Source: a bacterium (GTDB lineage Bacteria; Latescibacterota; UBA2968; UBA8231). From it: 5,666 bases of DNA. Both the position numbers and the translations under genes were made by a program. Below the pieces are notes generated by a model, which saw only the letters and a list, made by a program, of their open reading frames with translations, was not told where the DNA came from and did no database searches. This document shows, in pieces, positions 1-5,666 of this stretch (the stretch's first letter is position 1; each line of letters starts with the position of its first letter). The DNA lies in the NCBI GenBank assembly GCA_027593305.1, contig JAQCJA010000330.1, positions 1-5,666 on the forward strand, given 5' to 3'.

Positions 1-49
1 GCCTGTGGCGTCAAACATGCTGACGGAAGTCGTCTGGCGCTGAGCCCCG

Positions 50-82
50 GGGGATCCAGCGTGTGATCTGGCTGGCATCCCC
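50..82. repeat. Imperfect inverted repeat (hairpin) upstream of the first gene
   Basis: Positions 50-60 (GGGGATCCAGC) pair with 71-82 (GCTGGCATCCCC). This gives about 11 base pairs with one unpaired C at 76 and a 10-nt loop (61-70). No T-tract follows on either strand, so it is not a classical intrinsic terminator. It lies just after a stop codon at 41-43 in one frame, and a second frame has its stop inside the loop (64-66), so it could end an upstream transcript or sit in the leader of the sialidase-like gene. The pairing is seen directly; the function is inference. Confidence 0.35.
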
Positions 83-108
83 GGCGGCCGCTATGCTATG
101 ATCCCGAT

Positions 109-113
109 GGAGG
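109..113 (+). promoter_or_regulatory. Shine-Dalgarno site of the sialidase-like gene
   Basis: GGAGG lies 7 nt upstream of the ATG at 121, a near-ideal match and spacing. It fixes the start at 121 rather than the out-of-frame ATGs at 98 and 107. The only AT-rich patch upstream is CTATGCTATGAT (91-102), which could contain a -10 element, but no convincing -35 is visible. Confidence 0.75.
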
Positions 114-120
114 CACCCAC

Positions 121-1350
121 ATGCAGACGATCACCATCTCGCGCAACGACGACGTGTACGAAGCCTTCGCTGATATTGCCTGTGCTGGCGATGGCACGCT
201 GGTGTGCACCTACCGTGAAAGTCTGTGCCACGGCCCGTGGCCGTTCTCGCGAATCATCGTGCGGCGCAGCCTCGACGCAGGCCTCACCTGGGGACCACGT
301 CAACTCATCATCGAACGCAACGAGACCCGGACCGCGGCCGGCGAGGGGCGCCTCAATTGCTCGCGCATCCTGGCCCGCGCCGACGGAACCCTGCTGCTCA
401 TCGTCGACCTGCTGATCCCCACGATCTTCGAGGACTTCCTGAAGCCCGGCGTCTGTCGCAATCTCCTGTTCCGCAGCGGCGACGGCGGTGTAACATGGGA
501 AGGCCCGCAGGATACGGGAGTCACCGAGGGCATTGTTCCCTCCCTGAAGGAACTGGTCAGTGGTCGGCTGCTGCTGGGCGTCACCGAACAGTGGCCGGGA
601 ACACGCGCCGAAGATCCGTTCATCGAGCAACAGACGGTGTATGTGTCCGACGATGGCGGCCGCCACTGGGATGGCCCCAGCATCGTACCCAGCCCGGCGA
701 CGCCGACCGTGACAGGCCTGCCCTGGCGACTCAACGAGGGTGACTTCGTCGAGCTCGATGATGGCACCATCGTGCTCTACATGCGCGAGGACGGTGAGCG
801 CCTCAGCGCCTTCAAGTCTCTGTCGACGGATGGCGGTCGGAGCTGGTCGGCAGCGGTGCGCACACCGATGCCCAATTGTGTCGGTCGGCCCTCCGCCGGC
901 CGTCTTCGCTCCGGAGAGATCGCCGTGACCTACCGGCTCGCCGTCGGCCTGTCGACGTCGCTGGCATTGTATGTGGAAACCCCGGTGTCCGCCGTCGGCG
1001 GCCCGACCCAGCAGGACAGCCCCATGGCACGCTTCACCGTCCTCGACAATGATCGCTCCGTTGCCGCCGACAGCGGCTACTCAGGATGGGTGCAGATGGC
1101 GGACGGCGACCTCTATGTCGTCAATTATGTCACGGACGATGCACCGCGGGCGTTCATTCGTGGCTACCGCGTGGGCCGCGAGGATTGGTATCTGTTTCCC
1201 CCCGGCGATATCGTCGCCAACCCGCCAGGCGCGCGCGATGGCAGCTACTACGAACTCGGGCAGGCCCTGGCCCGGGAGCAGCAGGCCCACGAGCGACTGG
1301 CCCGTGGCGACGGACGCGATGACAGACGCACCGTACCAACGAGCAAATAG
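121..1350 (+). CDS. Sialidase-superfamily (BNR/Asp-box) protein, probably cytoplasmic
   Basis: This 409-residue protein is a predicted six-bladed beta-propeller of the sialidase/neuraminidase superfamily. Four Asp-box motifs (S-x-D-x-G-x-x-W) are visible: SLDAGLTW (50-57), SGDGGVTW (119-126), SDDGGRHW (176-183) and STDGGRSW (235-242). Between them are typical blade strands such as ELDDGTIVLYMRED (211-224) and, near the C-terminus, GYSGWVQMADGDLYVV (319-334). Arginines at 32 (YRES), 222 (YMRE) and 272 (TYRL) are candidates for the carboxylate-binding triad of sialidases, and E206 or a late Tyr could complete a catalytic centre, but I cannot confirm a full active site. Asp-boxes are structural and occur in proteins that do not cleave sialic acid. 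There is no signal peptide: the N-terminus MQTITISRNDD is polar, so a secreted enzyme is unlikely. The last 30 residues are charged and low-complexity. The gene opens a four-gene run. The fold is firm; the substrate is unknown. Confidence 0.85.
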   Translation: MQTITISRNDDVYEAFADIACAGDGTLVCTYRESLCHGPWPFSRIIVRRSLDAGLTWGPRQLIIERNETRTAAGEGRLNCSRILARADGTLLLIVDLLIPTIFEDFLKPGVCRNLLFRSGDGGVTWEGPQDTGVTEGIVPSLKELVSGRLLLGVTEQWPGTRAEDPFIEQQTVYVSDDGGRHWDGPSIVPSPATPTVTGLPWRLNEGDFVELDDGTIVLYMREDGERLSAFKSLSTDGGRSWSAAVRTPMPNCVGRPSAGRLRSGEIAVTYRLAVGLSTSLALYVETPVSAVGGPTQQDSPMARFTVLDNDRSVAADSGYSGWVQMADGDLYVVNYVTDDAPRAFIRGYRVGREDWYLFPPGDIVANPPGARDGSYYELGQALAREQQAHERLARGDGRDDRRTVPTSK

Positions 1351-1355
1351 AAAGG
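1351..1355 (+). promoter_or_regulatory. Shine-Dalgarno site of the secernin-like gene
   Basis: AAAGG directly follows the TAG stop of the preceding gene and lies 8 nt before the ATG at 1364. It supports that start over an in-frame ATG at 1319, which would overlap the previous gene and has no visible ribosome binding site. Confidence 0.55.
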
Positions 1356-1363
1356 CAGCGGTC

Positions 1364-2698
1364 ATGAGCGCAGAGGATGTCCCCAGGGGTTGTGACACAG
1401 TGGTCGCCCTGCCGGCAGCGACGGCGCATGGGCAGACCGTGTTCGCCAAGAACAGCGATCGACCATGGAATGAGTGTCAACCTCTGGAGCTGCACGAGCG
1501 TCGCCACCACGAGACAGGCGCCGTCACGCAGTGCCAGTTCGTGTCGCTGCCGGAGGTGGCCGAAACATGGCGCCACGTCGGCTCACGGCCGTGGTGGTGC
1601 CGGGGGTACGAGCACGGCGCCAATGAACATCAGGTCGTCATCGGCAACGAGGGTCTGGGTTCGAAGTTCGACAGTGCGCCCCAGTCACGTCTGATCGGGA
1701 TGGAAATCGTGCGCCTGGGCCTGGAACGTGGGCGCACGGCCCGCGAGGCGGTGGACTGCATGACGCGCCTGATCAGCGAGTTCGGTCAGGGCAAGTTCGA
1801 CAACGATGCCGGCGTACGCACCTACGACAACGGCTACATCGTCGCCGACCCGCACGAGGCCTATGTCATTGAGACTGCGAGTCACGAGTGGGCGGTACAG
1901 CGTGTAGAGTCGGCCCTGGGCATCAGCAACGTCTACAGCGTCGAGACCAACTACGAGTCTGTGTCGTCGACGGCAGAGGCCACAGCCATCGAGCACGGCT
2001 GGTGGAGCCGTGACCATGGGCCCTTCAACTTCGCTGAGGCCTACAGCGCCAGTGACCGCAGCGATGGCAGCGGCGCCATGCGGCGCAAGCGCTCCTGTGC
2101 CGTCCTCAGTGCCCGCCACGGCGGTCTGGAGACGACCTCGATGATGGCGTTGCTGCGTGACCACTCGGACGCAACAGAACCGGGTGAGCCTTTCCGCGCC
2201 GACCTCACCGGCAAGGGCATCTGCATTCACTTCAATGACGGACCCGAGGGTGGCAATACGGCAGCCAGCCTCGTCTCCGATCTGTGCGCCGATGGCTCGC
2301 GTCTGCCCATCCACTGGTGCAGCTTCTATTCGCCCTGCCTGGCTCCCTTCTTCCCGGTGTTCATCGAAGGCACGCTGCCATCGATGCTCGCCGTGGGTGG
2401 CGAACACCCAACCCCTGATAGCCCCTGGTGGCGTTTCCTGCATCTGGCACAGCTGATTCGAGAGGATGAGCCGGGCCGCATCGCTGCCGTGCGAGCCTGC
2501 TGGGCAGAGTTGGAAGCGGAGTGGATGGCCAGCGCCTATCCCCTGGCGATCAGGGCCAGACAGATGATGGACGCGGGCGAGTTCCAGGCAGCGCAGGCCC
2601 TGCTGTCGGATTACATGAATGACGCCGTTGAGCAGATGCTGCGCACGGCCGGGACACTGATCATGCAGTATTCGGCAATGAGCGCCGCCGCCGGTTGA
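1364..2698 (+). CDS. Secernin-like / peptidase family C69 protein
   Basis: This 444-residue protein belongs to the secernin branch of the C69 Ntn-hydrolases. The N-terminus has the secernin signature CDTVVALPAAT (10-20) followed by FAKNSDRP (27-34). Cys10 is the expected nucleophile and would become the N-terminal residue if residues 1-9 were removed by autoprocessing. Further family-like blocks are ANEHQVVIGNEGLGSKF (86-102), DNDAGVRTYDNGYIVADP (147-164) plus YVIETASHEWAV (167-178), ISNVYSVETNY (187-197), GGNTAASLVSDL (296-307) and SFYSPCLAPFFPVF (320-333). The C-terminal ~70 residues are helical, fitting the usual 400-450 residue length. No signal peptide or membrane segment is seen, so it is probably cytoplasmic. 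Family members are annotated as dipeptidases, but physiological substrates of secernins are poorly known, and animal secernins have been linked to secretion and to unusual N-terminal carbonyl cofactors. The frame stays open upstream to 971 only as a shadow of the preceding gene. The stop overlaps the next start by 4 bp. Confidence 0.88.
   Translation: MSAEDVPRGCDTVVALPAATAHGQTVFAKNSDRPWNECQPLELHERRHHETGAVTQCQFVSLPEVAETWRHVGSRPWWCRGYEHGANEHQVVIGNEGLGSKFDSAPQSRLIGMEIVRLGLERGRTAREAVDCMTRLISEFGQGKFDNDAGVRTYDNGYIVADPHEAYVIETASHEWAVQRVESALGISNVYSVETNYESVSSTAEATAIEHGWWSRDHGPFNFAEAYSASDRSDGSGAMRRKRSCAVLSARHGGLETTSMMALLRDHSDATEPGEPFRADLTGKGICIHFNDGPEGGNTAASLVSDLCADGSRLPIHWCSFYSPCLAPFFPVFIEGTLPSMLAVGGEHPTPDSPWWRFLHLAQLIREDEPGRIAAVRACWAELEAEWMASAYPLAIRARQMMDAGEFQAAQALLSDYMNDAVEQMLRTAGTLIMQYSAMSAAAG
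2695..2698 (+). other. TTGA start/stop overlap
   Basis: The TTG start of the third gene (2695-2697) overlaps the TGA stop of the secernin-like gene (2696-2698). No Shine-Dalgarno sequence precedes the TTG (the upstream bases are GCC/GCG repeats), so translation of the third gene probably depends on termination-reinitiation by ribosomes finishing the second gene. Confidence 0.6.
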
Positions 2699-3513
2699 AG
2701 CCGCCCGTGCTGCCACTGTTGCATCCTGTCGCCGATGAGCCGGGCGCTGATATTGCGCTTCCCGACGTGCGCTACGCCGGGCGCTGTCCCCTCACCGGTG
2801 ACGAACTGTCCATCGGCCCGACGGCGGCCGTCATGGTCGAAGCTGTCCGCCTGCGCCGCTTTCTCGATGCACACCGCGATGCCGCCGACGGCTTCAGCAC
2901 GCGCCATCTGCTGGAGCCCGGAGCGGGCAAGATGTTTGGCGTCATGCTCTGCCGGGACACGGACGGTCAACTCGGTACGCTGCGGGCCTTTTCCGGGGAA
3001 TGGGAGACCTGGGAGGCACCGGCAGGGTGGGTGCCTTCGAGCGGTCACCTGGAGGAGTACGTCGCCGAACGCTCGCAGACAGAGACTGCCGTTGCTGTGT
3101 TGACGCAACAGATCCGCGACCTGCAGGCATTGCCCACGAGCAAGCCGCTTCGACGACAGATCGAAACCATCAAGATCGAGCGTGGCCACCTGTCACGGGC
3201 CCTCACCGACCGGATGCACGCCGCCTACCGTTTTGACAACGTCCTGGGTGAGGTACTGCCCCTGACACAGGTCGAGGTTGGTGGGTCGCGCCCGCCCACA
3301 GGCATGGGCGACTGCTGCGCACCCAAGCTGCTGCAGGCCGCCATCCGTGGCGGCCTGGCCCCCCTCGGCATGGTCGAGTTCTGGTGGGGCTCGTCGTCCG
3401 CCGTACATCCACGAGTGGAGGGAGTCTACTACGACGCCTGCCGCAGCAAGTGTTATCCGATTCTCGGTTTCCTGTTGCGCGGTATGGAAGCGGCAAGCGT
3501 CACGAAGCTGTGA
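2695..3513 (+). CDS. Stand-alone N-terminal domain of long RluA-family pseudouridine synthases
   Basis: This 272-residue protein looks like the N-terminal half of the ~500-560 residue RluA-family proteins known from Vibrio-like Gammaproteobacteria and Bacteroidetes. Shared landmarks, as I recall the family, are GAGKMFGVML (76-85), the AFSG block (98-101), PPTGMGDCCAPKLLQAA (200-216), MVEFWWGSS (226-234) and a Cys-containing end, YYDACRSKCYPILGFLLRGM (245-264). Between 119 and 175 is a charged, helical stretch likely to form a short coiled coil; in the homologues I recall this segment is longer. The function of this domain is unknown to me; substrate RNA recognition is a reasonable inference from its partner. 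C207/C208, C249 and C253 could form a metal site. The TTG start is chosen because the next in-frame ATG (2833) would remove the family-like N-terminus (ALPDVRYAGRCPLTG, 21-35). The stop overlaps the rluA-like start by 4 bp. A broken fused gene is the main alternative. Confidence 0.78.
   Translation: MKPPVLPLLHPVADEPGADIALPDVRYAGRCPLTGDELSIGPTAAVMVEAVRLRRFLDAHRDAADGFSTRHLLEPGAGKMFGVMLCRDTDGQLGTLRAFSGEWETWEAPAGWVPSSGHLEEYVAERSQTETAVAVLTQQIRDLQALPTSKPLRRQIETIKIERGHLSRALTDRMHAAYRFDNVLGEVLPLTQVEVGGSRPPTGMGDCCAPKLLQAAIRGGLAPLGMVEFWWGSSSAVHPRVEGVYYDACRSKCYPILGFLLRGMEAASVTKL
3510..3513 (+). other. GTGA start/stop overlap at the split point of the RluA fusion
   Basis: The GTG start of the rluA-like gene (3510-3512) overlaps the TGA stop of the preceding domain gene (3511-3513). 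The nearest purine-rich element, GAAG at 3504-3507, is only 2 nt from the GTG, so translational coupling is likely. No slippery heptamer is visible here that would suggest programmed frameshifting. Confidence 0.6.
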
Positions 3514-4166
3514 GATTCCGGCCCCCCGATCTGCGGCACCGGCCGTTGTCCATCCTGCATCAGGAAACGAGCCTCGTTGTCATCGACAAGATGCCTGACT
3601 TCCTCTCCGTGCCCGGACGCGACGCCGACATGGACGATTGCGTCGTCGCCAGAGTGCGAGAGCTCTTTCCTGCCGCCACGGGCTCTCTGGCGGCCCATCG
3701 CCTGGATATGGAAACGTCGGGCCTCATGGTCCTGGGCCTGACGCCCGAGGCGCACCGCCACCTGTCCCTGCAGTTTGAGCAGCGCCGCGTACACAAGACC
3801 TACGTCGCTCTGGTAGAGGGTCACGTGGAGGCCGACCGTGGCCATATCGAACTGGCCTTCCGCGTCGACCTGGATGACCGTCCCCGGCAGATGCTCGACG
3901 CTGTGCACGGCAAACTCGGCATCACCGACTGGGAGGTCCTGGAACGACACGCCCATGCAACACGACTGCGCTTCACGCCGAGGACGGGACGAACCCATCA
4001 ACTGCGCGTCCACGCCGCGCACCCTGACGGCCTCGGTCACCCGATCATCGGTGACCGCCTGTACGGCACGCCCGGGGAACGCCTGATGCTGCACAGCACG
4101 AGCCTGGCCTTCCACCACCCCCTGGATGAGGCGCCGTTACAATTCGAGATCCCCGTGCCCTTTTGA
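3510..4166 (+). CDS. rluA: RluA-type RNA pseudouridine synthase
   Basis: Converts uridine to pseudouridine in structured RNA; E. coli RluA acts on 23S rRNA U746 and tRNA U32, and the targets here are inferred only by family. From the GTG the protein is 218 residues, almost exactly the length of E. coli RluA (219). Motifs in order are LVVIDKMPDFLSVPGR (22-37), the catalytic block HRLDMETSG (63-71) with Asp66 as the nucleophile, the HKTYVALVEG strand (95-104), the RluA-like DDRPRQ (122-127), RTGRTHQLRVHA (158-169), LGHPIIGDRLYG (175-186) and LMLHSTSLAFHHP (192-204). All key residues are intact and there is no S4 domain, as in RluA. The open frame extends back to 3384, but that part overlaps the preceding gene in another frame. 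An ATG at 3591 is too late because it would lose the LSVPG strand region. The gene is last in the plus-strand unit and is coupled to its likely N-terminal partner. Confidence 0.9.
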   Translation: MRFRPPDLRHRPLSILHQETSLVVIDKMPDFLSVPGRDADMDDCVVARVRELFPAATGSLAAHRLDMETSGLMVLGLTPEAHRHLSLQFEQRRVHKTYVALVEGHVEADRGHIELAFRVDLDDRPRQMLDAVHGKLGITDWEVLERHAHATRLRFTPRTGRTHQLRVHAAHPDGLGHPIIGDRLYGTPGERLMLHSTSLAFHHPLDEAPLQFEIPVPF

Positions 4167-4169
4167 GAA

Positions 4170-4198
4170 CCACAGAGAATCGCCCGCGATTCTCGTGG
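4170..4198. terminator. Strong hairpin between convergent genes, candidate bidirectional terminator
   Basis: CCAC (4170-4173) pairs with GTGG (4195-4198), and GAGAATCG (4175-4182) pairs with CGATTCTC (4187-4194). A4174 is bulged and the loop is CCCG, giving 12 base pairs in all. It starts 3 nt after the rluA-like stop (4164-4166) and lies 31 nt past the cutC stop. Neither side has a long U-tract: the plus side continues CCAGG, and the minus side reads TTCTCAAAAGG. It may act in both directions or protect transcript 3' ends. The pairing is seen; the role is inferred from position. Confidence 0.6.
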
Positions 4199-4229
4199 CC
4201 AGGCGTCGGTGCCAACCGCCATCAGTGGA

Positions 4230-4976
4230 TCACCGAAGCGACGCCGATATGATGCCTCGCACCCGTGCCACATCCGTCACCCCGCGCACCCGGTCCGCCG
4301 CCGCATCACTGCCCATGGCGACGCCGCGACCGCCAACAGGAGGCACCTCGATCTGGCGTCTGGCAGAGAAATGCAATTCGTGTGCGCCCGTCTCCCGCAG
4401 CAGATCGGCGGCATTGCCCTCATCGACGCCGGCGCCGGGCATGACGACCAGCCCTTCCCCCGCAGCCTCGACCAGACGACGCAACAGATCGCGTCCCTCC
4501 CAGGCGGTGGCTTGCTGCCCGGAACTCAGCACGCGGTCGATGCCCAGGGTGATCAGATCCTGCAGGGCCAGCATCGGATCCGGCGTGACATCGAAGGCAC
4601 GGTGGAAGGTCACACGCATGGGGCGGGCCGCTTCGACGAGGGCGCCACACGCGTCCATGTCGATGCAGCCATCCTTACGCAGCGCGCCAATGACGACACC
4701 ATCAACGCCCCACATACCACACATGTCGATGTCCCGGCGCATGACGTCGAACTCAGTTGCGTCGAAGTGGAAATCGCCAGCGCGCGGGCGGATGAGCACG
4801 TGCAGCCCCAGGGTCGCCGCCTCACGTGCGGCCCGGATCATCCCGGCACTCGGCGTGATGCCGCCAACGCTCAGCGCACCGCACAACTCGACACGGTGCG
4901 CGCCCCCCTCCTGCGCAGCCCTCGCCCCTGCGGCCGAGTCGATACACACTTCATAGCGTAGATTACCGGTCTTCAT
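4230..4976 (-). CDS. cutC: CutC family protein (copper homeostasis-associated TIM barrel)
   Basis: From the ATG at 4976 the protein is 248 residues, the same length as E. coli CutC. Family landmarks are the first strand YEVCIDSAAGA (8-18), HRVELCGALSVGGITPS (27-43), VLIRPRAGDFHF (60-71), DGVVIGALRKDG (92-103), VTFHRAFD (122-129), DRVLSSGQ (147-154), VVMPGAGV (177-184) and ELHFSAR (200-206). These fit the CutC single-domain TIM barrel in the cytoplasm. The name reflects a historical copper-tolerance phenotype in E. coli that was later attributed to the MicL small RNA encoded within the cutC region, so the biochemical role is unsettled. Upstream in-frame ATGs at 4997 and 5045 would overlap the divergent gene; 4976 is preferred because homologues begin just before the first strand. 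GGG lies 1 nt before this ATG, a poor ribosome site, so 4997 (255 residues) is not excluded. No partner gene for copper handling is nearby. Confidence 0.92.
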   Translation of the reverse strand: MKTGNLRYEVCIDSAAGARAAQEGGAHRVELCGALSVGGITPSAGMIRAAREAATLGLHVLIRPRAGDFHFDATEFDVMRRDIDMCGMWGVDGVVIGALRKDGCIDMDACGALVEAARPMRVTFHRAFDVTPDPMLALQDLITLGIDRVLSSGQQATAWEGRDLLRRLVEAAGEGLVVMPGAGVDEGNAADLLRETGAHELHFSARRQIEVPPVGGRGVAMGSDAAADRVRGVTDVARVRGIISASLR

Positions 4977-4995
4977 CCCAATCAAAGTGGATTCC

Positions 4996-5666
4996 ATGAC
5001 CCAGAGCTCCCTCACCGAATTGTCCGCTGCCAACGACGCCCTCAACGATCCCGAACAACTGCGCCGGCGACTGGCCGCTGTCGGCTATCTGTTTTTCAAA
5101 GGGCTGCAGGACGCCGAACGCCTGCGGGACCTGCGCCACGATATTCTGGGACAACTGATGGTCGGTGGCTGGCTCGTGGCCGGCACCAACGTCGACGATG
5201 GCATTGCCAATGTCGCAGCCCAGTGTACCGAAGGTGATCCGGAATACACCGATGTCTATCACAAGGTGCAGCGGCTGGAATCATTCCATCGATCCGCGCA
5301 TTGGCCCGAGGTGCTGGCTGTGATGACGAAGGTCATCGGCGACGGCACCGTGCTGCCTCACCCACAGAAGATCTGCCGCTTGTGGTTTCCGCAGTATACC
5401 GAGCACACGACACCAACGCACCAGGACTACGTGCACTTTCAGGGCAGCTTTGACACCTACACGTGTTGGGCCCCCGTGGGAGACTGCCCCATCGAGCTCG
5501 GCGGCCTGGCGGTGCTTCCCGGATCCCATCTGCCCCGCCAGATCAAGCCGCACCACTTCTCCCTCGGCGCCGGCCTGCTGGCCATCGACGAGAGTGACCT
5601 GTCCGGTGACTGGCACACAACGAACTACGAAGCTGGTGATACCCTCATCTTCAACAGCCTGCTCGC
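4996..5666 (+). CDS. Phytanoyl-CoA dioxygenase (PhyH)-like Fe(II)/2-oxoglutarate oxygenase, 3' end cut by the window
   Basis: From the ATG at 4996 the frame stays open to the window edge: 223 complete codons without a stop. It fits the PhyH family of non-haem iron, 2-oxoglutarate-dependent oxygenases. Visible landmarks are an N-terminal LRRRLAAVGYLFFKGL (22-37), typical of the family start, the metal-binding HxD as THQDYVHFQG (141-150, His142 and Asp144), the strand YTCWAPVGDCPIELGGLAVLPGSH (155-178) with the hallmark GGLxVxPGSH, and the beginning of the GDTLIFNSLL strand (214-223), where the distal metal His would follow at the edge of the window. That His and the 2-oxoglutarate-binding Arg are not in view. 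A GTG at 4987 is an in-frame alternative start; the ribosome site is weak either way (AGTGG, 4986-4990). The substrate is unknown: family members act on phytanoyl-CoA, ectoine, halogenated or natural-product substrates. It is divergent from cutC. Confidence 0.88.
   Translation, partial: MTQSSLTELSAANDALNDPEQLRRRLAAVGYLFFKGLQDAERLRDLRHDILGQLMVGGWLVAGTNVDDGIANVAAQCTEGDPEYTDVYHKVQRLESFHRSAHWPEVLAVMTKVIGDGTVLPHPQKICRLWFPQYTEHTTPTHQDYVHFQGSFDTYTCWAPVGDCPIELGGLAVLPGSHLPRQIKPHHFSLGAGLLAIDESDLSGDWHTTNYEAGDTLIFNSLL

Noticed and set aside
1..66. Possible 3' end of an upstream gene (stops at 41-43 and 64-66 in two frames)
   Set aside because: Only 13-21 codons are available in either frame and neither matches a family I recognise, so neither can be called. 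A minus-strand ATG at 18 is equally unsupported.
91..102. Sigma-70-like promoter with -10 TATGCT or TATGAT
   Set aside because: The -10-like hexamers are reasonable, but the bases at -35 spacing (TGGCTG or GGCATC) match poorly, and the transcription start would fall almost on the ribosome site.
971..1363. N-terminal extension of the secernin-like gene
   Set aside because: The frame is open but lies inside the sialidase-like gene, which carries the coding signal there. The conserved CDTVVALP start follows the ATG at 1364, with a ribosome site just upstream.
1685..2716. 343-codon open frame on the minus strand
   Set aside because: It lies antisense to the secernin-like gene, whose motifs are unmistakable. 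Its translation shows no recognisable domain, as expected for a GC-rich shadow frame.
3384..3509. Upstream extension of the rluA-like gene
   Set aside because: It overlaps the EFWWG-to-CRSKC region of the preceding gene in another frame, and its translation does not resemble RluA. The GTG at 3510 gives the normal RluA length.
3501..3530. Programmed frameshift site joining the two RluA parts
   Set aside because: No X-XXY-YYZ slippery heptamer or obvious downstream pseudoknot is visible. The run of six C lies after the stop, so it could not redirect ribosomes before termination.
4126..4961. Two long plus-strand open frames (4126-4956 and 4209-4961)
   Set aside because: Both are opposite cutC, which has full-length family motifs. 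Their translations are low-complexity (rich in Arg, Ser, Pro) and lack domain features.

Overview
The window is gene-dense, high-GC bacterial DNA. It has short intergenic gaps, Shine-Dalgarno sites and several GTG/TTG starts, and no introns, tRNA, rRNA, CRISPR array or mobile element is visible. The mix of a signal-less BNR/sialidase-fold protein, a secernin-type peptidase, CutC and a phytanoyl-CoA-dioxygenase-like enzyme resembles metagenomic marine or host-associated lineages such as Poribacteria/Latescibacteria-like or planctomycete-like bacteria, or GC-rich Proteobacteria. That assignment is a guess from gene content; the sequence carries no phylogenetic marker strong enough to settle it.

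Layout. Positions 1-120 form a leader region with an imperfect hairpin (50-82) and a good ribosome binding site. Four plus-strand genes then run as one compact unit: a sialidase-superfamily protein with four Asp-boxes (121-1350); a secernin/peptidase C69-type protein (1364-2698, 13 bp gap); a protein matching the N-terminal extension of long RluA-family pseudouridine synthases (2695-3513, 4-bp TTGA overlap); and a compact RluA-type pseudouridine synthase (3510-4166, 4-bp GTGA overlap). A 63-bp gap holding a strong hairpin separates this unit from the convergent cutC (4230-4976, minus). Divergent from cutC, with only 19 bp between the start codons, is a phytanoyl-CoA-dioxygenase-like gene (4996 to the window end, truncated by the window).

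Functionally, the third and fourth genes form an obvious pair: in the long RluA-family proteins I know from Vibrio-type and Bacteroidetes genomes, the same two parts lie in one polypeptide. Here they are separate reading frames joined by a 4-bp stop/start overlap, which is the most interesting point in the window. The sialidase-like and secernin-like genes share the transcription unit but have no obvious link to RNA modification; a role in glycan or peptide catabolism is possible but not shown. CutC and the dioxygenase look like housekeeping or accessory neighbours.
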